From Azolla caroliniana (taxonomy: Eukaryota; Polypodiophyta), in assembly GCA_043228905.1 (NCBI GenBank), contig JBHGNT010000012.1, forward strand, positions 12,276,001 through 12,340,000: a stretch of DNA of 64,000 nt, in the 5' to 3' direction. A model generated the notes under the pieces. It did not search any database and was not told the DNA's origin. It saw nothing but the letters and a program-made list of their open reading frames with translations. A program made the position numbers and the translations under genes. This document shows positions 52,701 through 62,487 of this stretch, one piece after another (the stretch's first letter is position 1; every line of letters starts with the position of its first letter).

Positions 52701-54411
52701 TGGCTCTGTCAACCGGTACAAGGCTCGGCTAGTGGCAAAGGGCTACGCGCAAAAACACGGCATCGACTACGATGAGACGTTTGCGCCGGTCGCGAAAATG
52801 ACGACCGTCCGTGTTTTGCTCGCAGTAGCTACGGCGAAGGGGTGGCACTTACATCAGATGGATGTAAAGAATGCGTTCCTGCAAGGTGACCTTGAGGAAT
52901 AGGTGTACATGGTACAGCCCCCCGGATTTCACTCCGGAACGAACTCCTCGGCAGTATGCCGACTGAAGAAGTCCCTTTACGGACTGAAGCAAGCCCCGCG
53001 TGCCTGGAACGCGAAGATCACGCAACAACTGCATCGGATGGGCTTCGTCACGACAAAATCGGACTCTTCCCTGTTCATCCGGAAAGGTCGACTCGGACCG
53101 GTTAGTATTTTACTGTATGTTGATGACTTGGTCATCACCAGCGCCGACCTAGGTGAAATCGACTGCGTGAAGCTTCAGCTTGCGGCATCGTTCGACCTGA
53201 AGGATCTGGGGGACCTTCATTACTTCCTCGGGATCGAAGTGATCCGTACCCCCGAAGGCATATTGATCAGCCAACGTCATTACGTGCTGGGTATGCTCTT
53301 CAAATTCGGGATGGCTGACTGTAAGTCCGTCTCGACTCCTCTGGACAGAACCGTCAAGCTTCGTCCCGATACGGGAAAGGTATGCGACCCGACGAGGTTC
53401 CGACAAATTGTCGGAAGCCTCATATACTTGACCATCACCCGACCCGACCTCAGTTATCCGGTCGGGGTGATCAGTCAGTTCATGGCGCAACCTACCAAGG
53501 GGCACCTTCAGTGTGCGCGACGCATACTTCGGTATGTCAACGGCACTGAGGACCGGGGACTGCTATATCGGACCGGTGCAGTCGCGCAATTAGTCGGCTA
53601 CACCGATGCTGATTGGGCTGGCAACGCTGCCGATCGCCGATCCACGTCTGGATACGCGTTCTCCCTCGGGAGTGCCGCAATCGCATGGAGCAGTAAGAAG
53701 CAGCCGACAGTTGCACTGTCGAGCACCAAAGCTGAGTACCGAGGAGCGGCTGTCACGACATGCGAAGCCATATGGTTGAAGCGGCTACTTACGGACCTGC
53801 AAGAGGAGGTGTCAGATCCGACGACGATCTACTGCGACAACCTCAGCAACATCCAGCTTGCGAAAAACCCCGTTTTCCACGCATGGACCAAGCACATTGA
53901 GGTGCATTACCATTTCATCCGTGAGTGTGTCCTTTCCGGTGAAGTCGAACTTCAGTACGTTCCGACGGATCGGCAGACTGCCGACATCTTCACCAAGCCT
54001 CTTGGTCTGGACAAGTTGCGGCAATTCTCCGGTGCGCTCGGATTGCGTCACCTTGACGTGCCAAACTTGAGGGGGAGAACAATCCCGAACGACCAAGCAA
54101 GGCAGCAGGAAAGGAGCGGAGACCGCGACACCGAGTCGGTTGTCGAGCTTGACTTCGGATCGGCTGAAGAAGCCGAGGGCGGACCCGCGGAAAAGTCCGG
54201 AAGTGGACAGAAGGGGAGTAGCCGAAGGAGAAAGCCGAAGCCAACCACGCATGGGGAAGATGACACCATCGAGGGCGAGAAGACCGAAGACGAGTTGGAG
54301 ACAGCCAACTCGGACGAGAGCGAAAACCGATCGGAGGTAGCCGAGTCGGTTCCGATGTTTGATTCAGATACGCTGAATCAACCGAGGCCAAAGCGGAAAA
54401 ACAGGCAGTAG
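49783..54411 (+). pseudogene. C5 gag-pol polyprotein
   Basis: A single Copia polyprotein from ATG 49783. Gag: LDRTNYASWSYKMHQYLL, SLTSIEVNIEESEMVQIC. Zinc knuckle 50569-50610: CWYCGKKGHRESEC. Protease VWYVDSGASNHM (DSG 50803-50811). Integrase: LWHKRIGHVNYQRL, then the DDE core (IHSDVWGL region, FIDDHTRHMCIYL, KNGVAERKNRS). RT: YVDD at 53116-53127. RNase H: YTDADWAGNAADRRSTSG, EVHYHFIRE, ADIFTKPLG. Breaks: TGA 50842-50844, a 1-nt loss near 51318, a frameshift near 52013, TAG 52900-52902. After RNase H the frame runs about 110 more residues, highly charged, which is longer than usual. Confidence 0.93.
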
Positions 54412-54587
54412 GAGAAGCGTCAACACCGCAACAGCAGAAGAGCTGATAAGGGCCACATGAGCAGACAAGCCGACCGGAAGGGTCGAAGCGCGCGGAGTCA
54501 AACAGGTCGAGGAGCGCGAGCGAGGCGTGAAGCCAGGAGGAACCGGAGCTGTGAGCCCAAAGATCCCGAAGAGGCTCAAGTTGAGCT

Positions 54588-54597
54588 TGAGGGGGAG
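54588..54597 (+). other. Polypurine tract of C5
   Basis: TGAGGGGGAG lies directly before the 3' LTR, the usual Copia arrangement. Confidence 0.82.
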
Positions 54598-55036
54598 AGT
54601 TGAGAGACAAGCTCAACATCGGCCGGATCGGTTGAAGAAGCCGAGGACTGGATCGGTTGGGACCGATCCGATCGGTTAGGCCGAATGCGTAGTTAGGGCC
54701 GGATCGGTGCGTAAACCGGGAGGCCGTTAGGAAAGATATTCCGTGAGGAATATATTTGGGAGTTAATGTAGGAGCTCTTAATGACCATTGAAGTACTGTC
54801 AGTACTCCTGTCAGTCCTTCTAGTACTTGTATAAAAGTGTTCATTGAACACACATATGTAAGGGATAGTGAATAGAGATTGTGTATTGTTCTTGAATATA
54901 GTTCTTGTGTTTTTCTCTCTCTCTCACTCTCTCTGTCTCTCCCGAGTATACTGCGTAAGCTCAAGCTCTCCATTAAACCTGAGTTTTCTTCCTTCTGTTC
55001 GGTCTTCATACTTGCTTCCGCACGCTACTTTCTACA
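54598..55036 (+). repeat. C5 3' LTR (439 bp)
   Basis: Starts AGTTGAGAGAC, with A replacing the usual first T, and ends CTTTCTACA. A CCGAT insertion relative to the 5' LTR lies near 54670. Confidence 0.88.
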
Positions 55037-55041
55037 CATCC

Positions 55042-57861
55042 GAAAGGGAGTCATGAAGTTCAACAAAGGGAGCCTAATAGTGGCTAGGGTCTAGAAAGTC
55101 AACACACTATACCTGATGAATGCCCGGTTATGCCGGGAAGAAGTGAACGTAGCATTCGACACTGCCAGTGAGCTATGGCACAAGAGACTATGTCACATGA
55201 GCGAGAAGGGGATGAAGAGGCTTGCCGATGACAACCTCATTCCGGTGAAAGACGTGCACCTTGAGAGCTGCACCGACTGCTTGGCCGGTAAGCAAAACCG
55301 GACCTCCTTCCACTCAAGGCCACCGATGAGACGTAATACCAACATACCGATGTGTGTCAAGTGGTCACGAAGTCGCATGCCAGAGCACAGTACTTCGTGT
55401 TGTTCATAGATGACCACAGCCGGAAGTTGTGGCCCACACCGTTGAAGGCGAAGGATCAAGTGTTATCCGTCTTCAAGGAGCTCCATGCGAGAGTGGAAAG
55501 AGAAACGAGCCAGAAGTTGAAGGCGGTTCGAGCAGATAACAGAGGCGAATACCAGGGGCAGTTTGAGGAGTACTGCCGCTTGAAGAGAATCCGGCTCGAA
55601 TTTACCGTGCCGAAGATGCCGGAACTCAGTGGGTTGGCCGAGAGGATGAACCGAACCATAATGGAGAGGGTCCAGTGTATCCTAGCACATGCCAAGTTAC
55701 CCAAGACGTTTTGGGCTGAGGCGCTTACGACAGTGACCTACGTGATAAACAGATCACCCTTAGTACCCTTGGACGGAGACACGCCGCAGAAAGTGTGGAC
55801 CGGTAAGTGTCTTACCAGCATCTGAAGGTGTTCAGGTGTCTCACTTACGTGCATGTTGCAAAGGACTGGAGAGCAAAATTGGATCCAAAGTCCCGGCCTT
55901 GCATATTCCTCGGATACGGCGATGATGAGTTTGGTTACCGAGTGTGGGACCCCGTCGACAAGAAGGTTTTCCGGAGTCGAGATATTATCTTCATGGAGGA
56001 CAGCCAACTGGGAGTCGAAGAAAAAGATAATGAACTCCGAGTCGATCGGTAAGGATCGGTTCGATGAGATTCGGACCTACCCGGCTAAGAGCCGGTTGAC
56101 ACTCGAAAAACCGACCGGTTACGATGAGGATACCGAACCGGCAGAAGAAGAAGAAGAGGAAGCTGAAATCGGAACCGGCCAAGACCCCGAATCGGATTCG
56201 GATGAAGAACAAATAGAGGAGCCGGTTGCCGAAAACCAAAGACGGAGATATCCTCTCAGACAAAGAAGAGCTCCCCGAAGATTTCCGGATGCAGAGCATG
56301 TGTTGCTAACCGATGAGGGGGAGCCGGAAAGCTTCGAAGAAGCGAAGGATGACACCAAGTGGTTGAGTGCCATGCAGGACGACACACACATACGAATTGG
56401 TGGAGTTGCTGAAAAGAAAGAGGGCACTCCAAAACAAGTGGGTGTAAAAGTTTAAACTGGGAGATGCCGGTAACCCCCCGAGATACAAAGCCAGGATCAT
56501 GGTGAAGGGGTTCCAACAGAAGAAGGGCGTGGACTTCGATGAGATATTTGCCCCGGTAGTAAAGATGACTTCCATCCAGACGGTGCTAAGCATAGTGGCA
56601 AGCATGGACCTCGAGGTAGAGCATTTAGACGTGAAGACGGCGTTCCTCCATGGCGACCTCGAAGAGGAGATCTACATGCAGCAATTGGCGGGATTTGTGA
56701 AGAAAGGGAAGGAGTATCTGGTTTTCCAGCTGAAGAAGAGCCTCTACGGTTTGAAGCAGGCTCCCCGACAATGGTATCGAAAGTTCGACTCCTTCATGAT
56801 CGATCAAGGGTACCACAAGATTCAGGCCGATCATTGCGTATTTGTGAACATGTTCGAAGGTGGAGACTTCCTGATACTCCTCCTGTACGTGGACAACATG
56901 TTGATCATCGGACAGGACCAAGCGAAGATTCGGATGCTGAAGAAGGCCCTTAACCGGACCTTCTCAATGAAAGACTTGGGTCCGGCAAGACAAATATTGG
57001 GGATGCATATCATCCGGGACTCGTCGAAGAAGCAATTGTGGCTGTCACATGAGAAGTTCGTGACAAAGGTGCTTTAGCGGTTCAACATGTCAAAAGCAAA
57101 ACCGGTCGGATCGACACTCCCGACAAACTGTAGGTTATCCGGTAAGCAAAGCCCGAAGACGAAAGCAGAGAAGGCGGATATGATGAAGATACCATATGCC
57201 TCTGCCGTCGAGAGCTTAATGTACGCAATGGTGTGTACCCGACCGGATATCGGATACGCAGTCGGAGTGGTGAGCCGGTTTATGAGCAATCCCGGCAAGG
57301 AGCATTGGAATGTGGTAAAATGGATACTCCGGTATCTAAAGGGCACTTTGAGAATGTGCCTCCAATTCGGCTCAAGTAAACCCCAACTTGACGGATTCAT
57401 GGATTCGGACATGTCGGCCGATGCGGATACCAGCTGGTCAACATCCGGATATGTCATGACATATGCAGGGGGAGTTGTTTCGTGGCAGTCGAGGCTGCAA
57501 AAGACGGTTGCATTGTCAACCACAAAAGCGGACTACATGGCGGCTGTGGAAGCCGGCAAGGAAATACTATGGATGAAGGACTTCATCGGAGAGCTAGGGA
57601 TCCGACAAGAGGAATATCGGCTCTACTGTGACAGTCAGAGTGCTATCCACCTTGCAAAGAACGTTGCCTATCATTCCAGGACAAAGCACATCCAGCGTAG
57701 GTACCACTGGATCCAGTAGCGAGTAGAAGATCGGGAGTTTGTGCTAACGAAAATCCACACAGAGGAGAACGGGTCCGATATGCTGACCAAAGTGATGAAA
57801 CCCGACAAGTTGGACGCATGTCGGAAGCGATTTGGACTAACCAGACATCCCATGCCGGAGT
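55042..57861 (+). pseudogene. C4 integrase, RT and RNase H
   Basis: Continuation of C4 after C5. Integrase zinc domain (ELWHKRLCHMSEKGMKRL, CTDCLAGKQNRTSF), core with Asp near 55347 (HTDVCQVV), FIDDHSRKLW and AERMNRTIMERVQ; frameshift near 55335. Then linker (55807-56455, acidic, with frameshifts) and RT 56499-57077. The RT active site reads YVDN (56886-56897), so the second catalytic Asp is Asn. RNase H: 57087-57719 (DSDMSADADTSWSTSGYV, ALSTTKADYMAAVEAGKE, RTKHIQRRYHWIQ), TAG at 57717-57719, end at 57861. A dead copy. Confidence 0.9.
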
Positions 57862-57873
57862 GAAGGGGGAGTT
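57862..57873 (+). other. Polypurine tract of C4
   Basis: AGGGGGAGTTT-type purine tract between the pol stop and the LTR start TGTTAGG. Confidence 0.8.
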
Positions 57874-58402
57874 TGTTAGGATTTCGGTCCCTCCGGATGG
57901 GATGATGAAGGCCCGATGAGAGCCTCTTACCGGATGAAGTGACATATATGTAATTATGTTTCTGAGATCCCATTGGAGCTATATCTATAAATAGTCCTAA
58001 AGTCATATTAGTATAAATATGACTTAGGGCAAACATGTTTTGTGTGTTGTCATTATTTTGTATAGAGTTATTGGTGTAACTACTGTACAAAGTGTAGTAG
58101 AGGAAAGAGAGAAAGAGAGAGACAGAGATAGAGCGAGTCTTTGTTGTAACCGCCGCTAGGCAAAGCATGTGAGCACGATGTCGTTGCCTCTGTGTTCCCC
58201 TGTTGTATTCTCCTTGCATAGTGAGAGTTGGAGTTTGGGGACTCCCATGGTTTTTCCCGTTTAGGATTTTCCACGTTAACATCCTGTGCATTCTCTTCTG
58301 TCTGTGTACTTACTTCCATTTCTTATCTTTTTGTGTTTGATTATCATTGAAGTGATCTAAGTCTCGGTTGTGACCGAAGATTATTCCACATAGTTCCTGT
58401 CA
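57874..58402 (+). repeat. C4 3' LTR (529 bp)
   Basis: Uninterrupted LTR, TGTTAGGATT to GTTCCTGTCA, used as reference to recognise the three 5' LTR arms. GTCCCTCCGGATGGGA is at 57887-57902. GTTTG follows. Confidence 0.92.
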
Positions 58403-58407
58403 GTTTG

Positions 58408-59518
58408 CATAATATATTCTTTACTATCTCATTAAAATATCTAATATTAATGGGCTTATGTAAAAAAGAATTCCAGCATAATTGATAATACCCTTATGTA
58501 AATATATTTTCAAATCTTTATTAATACCCTTATATATATATATTCTGTATCTCACTAATTAATTAAAACCCCTTTTGATGAACTCACGTGCTATCATACA
58601 AGTTTTGACAATGAAGCCCCCGGGCGGATACTGATCCGGTTCTTTGATCCGAACTCCGATCCGGTGTTGGCTTATTCAATCGATCCGGATCCGGTTGAGC
58701 TTGTCCGCTCAACAAAAGGGTTGCCAAATACATTCTTAAAGTCCAAAAATGCTACTCACATTGATTTTCTAGAATTGGTATCAGATGCAAGAAAAAAATT
58801 CAAGAGACACACCCAAACAATTTTTTTGTTCCAGTTGGATACAAGATATCGAACACTAGCTTGGAAGATAAGATGCAATACACTCGCTTCATGATGCTTC
58901 AACAAATTCCTACATGAATGAGGCGTTTTTGTCACCCCAATCCAATGAGTTATTGAGTTGACCAATTCCAGCAGAACTTGAGATTTAGCATGAATAGGAG
59001 TTGAGTGGATATTGTCGATGGTGGAAAAAAAACCTCTTGTGCTTTTATCACCAAAGTCATCCCTTCCTCCTGATGTTCGTACCTATCAACTGGAGCCTGC
59101 CATGATAACCAACATACATTTCCCCATTTCATTGTGCCTTCAACCTAGCATAATTGCAATAGGCGTCCAACAGCATGCCATATTCGATGGGTCTCTGGGC
59201 AATTCCACAAAGCGTATCCGATTGATTCTTCTGCATTTGAGCACACTACACAATTAGGAGAGCTAAGGTTCCCAAGCTCCTATGCTCCAACTAGTAGTGA
59301 CTTAGGTATTAATAACCACTGGAACGTGGTAATTCGCCTAGCATGTTGTTGTTTCCATATTTTTTGCCAAAGCATAGTGATCATTTTATGAGGAACATGA
59401 TATGTGTGTCATACCTTTGCAGCAGTCGATTGTCAGGTGGTCTAAGCGGCTAGAATGTGGCGACCCAATCTAGTCATGAATTGGAAGAAAGAGATGGCTT
59501 TGCTTCCTTGACCCGCAT
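58408..59518 (-). pseudogene. L2: LINE RT C-terminal zinc domain remnant
   Basis: On the minus strand around 59150-59290 there is a zf-RVT-like pattern: PNCVVCSNAEESIGYALWNC, with CX2C and a later Cys, followed by ETHRIWHAVG. Preceding text toward 59518 (KAISFFQFMTRLGRHIL, KSLLVGA) fits the usual region before it, and the tail runs on to about 58750. There are many stops. 58408-58750 holds nothing I recognise. The assignment to a LINE is by pattern only. Confidence 0.55.
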
Positions 59519-59954
59519 TGTTAGAGCTAGATCCTAATGGAAGCATATGATAAGGAAATATAATGTAAAAGAGAGGAGAGAGAGAAAGAAGGGTGTCGAT
59601 CCACCCAACCACCCCCGAGCGAAGGGATCGAGACAGACTCGAGCCTTGATCAGCGTCCCATACCACCGTCATGGCATTGGGTCGTACATGGAACTGGCGC
59701 GCTCGTTTCAAGAGTTGATCACCACAAGGACAGAGTCTCGACTTAATCGATAATGTGTCAAATGAGGATAGCTACACCTCATATTTATAGCCAGACCTAA
59801 GGCCCCTAGGCAAGTTCACACTTGGCCTTAATGGGTTGTCTCAATCAAGGATTAAAAGTAATCATTCCCAGCTTAACCCTCATACTTTATCCACGTGTAT
59901 AGAATGCTACAGTACAATCTTACCACTGGATATTATATGGTCATGCCTCTAACA
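59519..59954 (-). mobile_element. V5: solo LTR of chromovirus type (436 bp)
   Basis: TGTTAGAGCT to GCCTCTAACA, clearly related to the V3 and V4 LTRs. The flanks CGCAT (59514-59518) and TGCAT (59955-59959) form a 5-bp duplication with one CG-to-TG change. No internal sequence is present. Confidence 0.86.
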
Positions 59955-60325
59955 TGCATAAGGATCCGCACCATGTTCATTGCAAAGGGTCCCAAAGAGT
60001 GTCATTTTTGTTGTACTTTGATCGGATCAGGATCTACAATCCATTTATGACCAGTATACACGGGTTCTCGAATTGTCATATTCAATGTTGGTGTCTCATT
60101 GTCTCGCAATTCATGGCCTTCGATCTTGTCTAGTGTTTCCCTACCTCTTGGGTTCAAAGAGCCCTCCTTGTGATTAACAACTTCCCTAAGAAATAGAGCG
60201 TTAATAATTTCAAATCTCATAGTCAATCTGCCCCTGATTCCTTGGAGTATGTTGGATTGATCTTGTATTGTCAATGACATAAACCGTCTCCAACATTCTA
60301 TACTCTTTTTGCAATGCATCCCCAT
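59955..60325 (-). pseudogene. L2 continuation: possible LINE fragment
   Basis: A minus-strand open stretch (60002-60325) containing WRRFMSLTIQDQSNI and YTGHKWIVDPDPIKVQQK, no stop for 107 codons. It lies where the L2 RT-to-zinc-domain linker would be expected. I do not recognise a defined domain, so it is assigned by context only. Confidence 0.35.
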
Positions 60326-61136
60326 GATAACCCCTTACTTGATCCAATTAGTTTACCAGAGTCATCTTTGATACATGGGTTCCGTAGAATGCTTTGACTG
60401 AGCCAAGCACATTCGAAATTAGGTTGATCTCATTTGAGCCCTCATCTTATGTCACACACCTTCTTCCACATGGATGCAATAAATCTATCCTCCAATTGGC
60501 GTGAGAAACTTGGTTTGACCTAAGTATCACACTTTGATCACATTCGACTAAGCTTTCCACACATTAACGAACAAACCCAATCTTTGTGAAAATTTCTACC
60601 ATAGTCATAGTGTATGCCCTCAATTGTTATATTCATTATTAACGTTCTTGAACACTAAGAGTGGTCATTCACGAATCACAATCACATGTATTATTCTTTG
60701 TTTCATTGGTCATATTTGACCTCTCTATTAAGAAAATCTCTCTCTCTCTCTCTTTCTCATCTTTATTATACCATACATCATGGCTACTAAAGTACATATC
60801 ACATAAATGTATTGAACTAATGACCTTACAATATCCAAGAGGTTGATTTACGCAACCATCTCATGTGTGGCCAACCTCTGTTTACACGTAAATACATTTG
60901 CTTGAAAATTTTATGTGTGTATGCAATTCCATACACTTTAATGGTCTTTACTTTTTAAGTTTATTAAAGTTGTACTAGGTGAAAAGTTATAATCATGTAA
61001 GGGCAAAATTATCTATGAATTATCTTAAAATAAGATACCATATTTTACACAAAAGTAATTAAGGATTAAAATTGGTACAAATTGTGTCATTATAAATTTG
61101 ACAATGCAAATGTGAAAACTCATATCACAATGTATG
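60326..61136. other. Unassigned AT-rich stretch
   Basis: No LTR end, coding frame or RNA gene seen. A CT microsatellite lies near 60737-60765. Confidence 0.5.
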
Positions 61137-61689
61137 TGTTGAGGATTGTACCGGCCACAACCGGTTGACACTCGTGTGCGTATGCATGTGCAAAGATCGA
61201 GAATGATAGTGCATAGAGAAACAGAAGTACAAAGACACAGGTTGAAAAACCTGAAATGGGAAAACCGCGGGAGCCCATAGACTCCGAACTAAATCACTAT
61301 ATATGGAGAGGAATACAAGGAGACTCAAGGGCAATGACCTCGAACTCATCTTCGTCTAACAGATGGCGGTAGAGTTACAACTCTCGCTCTGTCTTTGTCT
61401 TTGTCTCTCTCTTCCTCAATTAGTTACAAAGGCAACAACCCACAGTAACTATACAACAATATTCAACCCTATGTACACTAACTACTTGCCCTAAGTATAT
61501 TTATACTCATATACAAGTTGGGCAATTTACAAATATAGCCCACTAAGGGCACCAATGAGGCTATTTACAATTATAGCCTCGAGTCGGCTTCAGCCGACTC
61601 GACTATTAGCCTAATCGATTTTTCGATTTTGCGGTCAATTGGTTTTCACCTCGTACTCTTCCCATCCGGAGGGACCAGTTTTCCCAACA
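61137..61689 (-). mobile_element. C6: solo LTR of Copia type (553 bp)
   Basis: Minus-strand limits TGTTGGGAAAACTG and ATCCTCAACA, flanked by perfect GTATG duplications (61132-61136, 61690-61694). It has GTCCCTCCGGATGGGA near its start (61660-61675 on the plus strand, reverse complement), as in C2, C3 and C4. Confidence 0.9.
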
Positions 61690-62420
61690 GTATGTAAGCT
61701 ACGTCGCATGGAAGCAACGGTTCGAATGGCAGACAACAGAATGGGGTCTAACGTGTATCGATGTGTACGGTTTCCCCGTTCCGTGAAAAATATGGTTTTG
61801 TAATCAAGTGCAAAAAGTGTAGTATAATGTGTGAAGCGTGAGCCTCCACATTTTCCCCATGTCATGATACATTGGCGTTGCAAAAAGACGTCATTTACAG
61901 ATGAACCTAGTGATGCATCTTGAAGCAAATGTGTTGCATCCCATCTACCAACCCAATTTTTCATATCTTGCATCTAACCGGAACACACAATTTTGCTTTT
62001 ATGTGTCTTTTAGATCTTTTTGCTTGCTTCCCATGCGATTCTAGGAAGTCGATGTGAGGAACTTTTCTGAACCTTAAGCATGTATTCAACAACCCTTTCC
62101 ATGGCCATGATCTCAATAGGAAGTGATCTCGTCTCAATGATGAGGAGGATCTATGACGTTTGTTTCTTAATTTGTAGAAACTTTGTAAGAAAATGTTTTT
62201 GGACATTTTCAAAACTCTTTCCAAGTAGATTTAGGGATGCTACCACACCATACTTCCATCCCATAGAGAAGCATTGGTGTCACCAAAGTGTCGAAAAGGT
62301 ATTTCTTGCGAACCCAACACTTAATATCTCCACGATTGCATGAGTTCTCAATTGCATAATATGCTCGCTTTCCCCCCTCTAAGCGGTGTGTAGCACATTC
62401 ATTCCATCTATGATTCAAAA
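61690..62420 (-). pseudogene. L3: LINE RT C-terminal fragment
   Basis: Minus strand: KYLFDTLVTPMLLYGMEVW, typical of the segment after the RT palm in LINE ORF2 proteins, then SIPKSTWKEFENVQKHFL, MAMERVVEYMLKVQKS and, in 61635-61973, WVGRWDATHLLQDASLGS and WGKCGGSRFTHYT. Several frameshifts are present. It is cut by solo LTR C6 at 61690. The RT proper and the endonuclease are not present. Confidence 0.72.
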
Positions 62421-62427
62421 GAACTTC

Positions 62428-62432
<5 letters not shown>

Positions 62433-62483
<51 letters not shown>
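62433..62483 (+). repeat. GA microsatellite
   Basis: About 25 uninterrupted AG dinucleotides. Confidence 0.95.

Positions 62484-62487
<4 letters not shown>

Larger units (their letters stand above)
49277..55036 (+). mobile_element. C5: Copia element inside C4
   Basis: LTRs 49277-49710 and 54598-55036, primer binding site, one gag-pol frame with four breaks, and a polypurine tract. The flanks AATCC (49272-49276) and CATCC (55037-55041) fit a 5-bp duplication with one mismatch. The LTRs differ at about 16 sites plus one 5-bp indel (about 96% identical). It is the same lineage as C1. Confidence 0.9.
37011..58402 (+). mobile_element. C4: Copia element carrying four nested insertions
   Basis: The outer limits TGTTAGGATT and GTTCCTGTCA are flanked by GTTTG on both sides (37006-37010 and 58403-58407). 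The 5' LTR is cut into three arms by X1 and by solo LTR R6 (which contains R7). The coding region is cut once by C5 between protease and integrase. With the inserts removed, LTR and reading frame rejoin in order: LTR, tRNA-Met primer site, gag, protease, integrase, RT, RNase H, polypurine tract, LTR. Confidence 0.93.
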
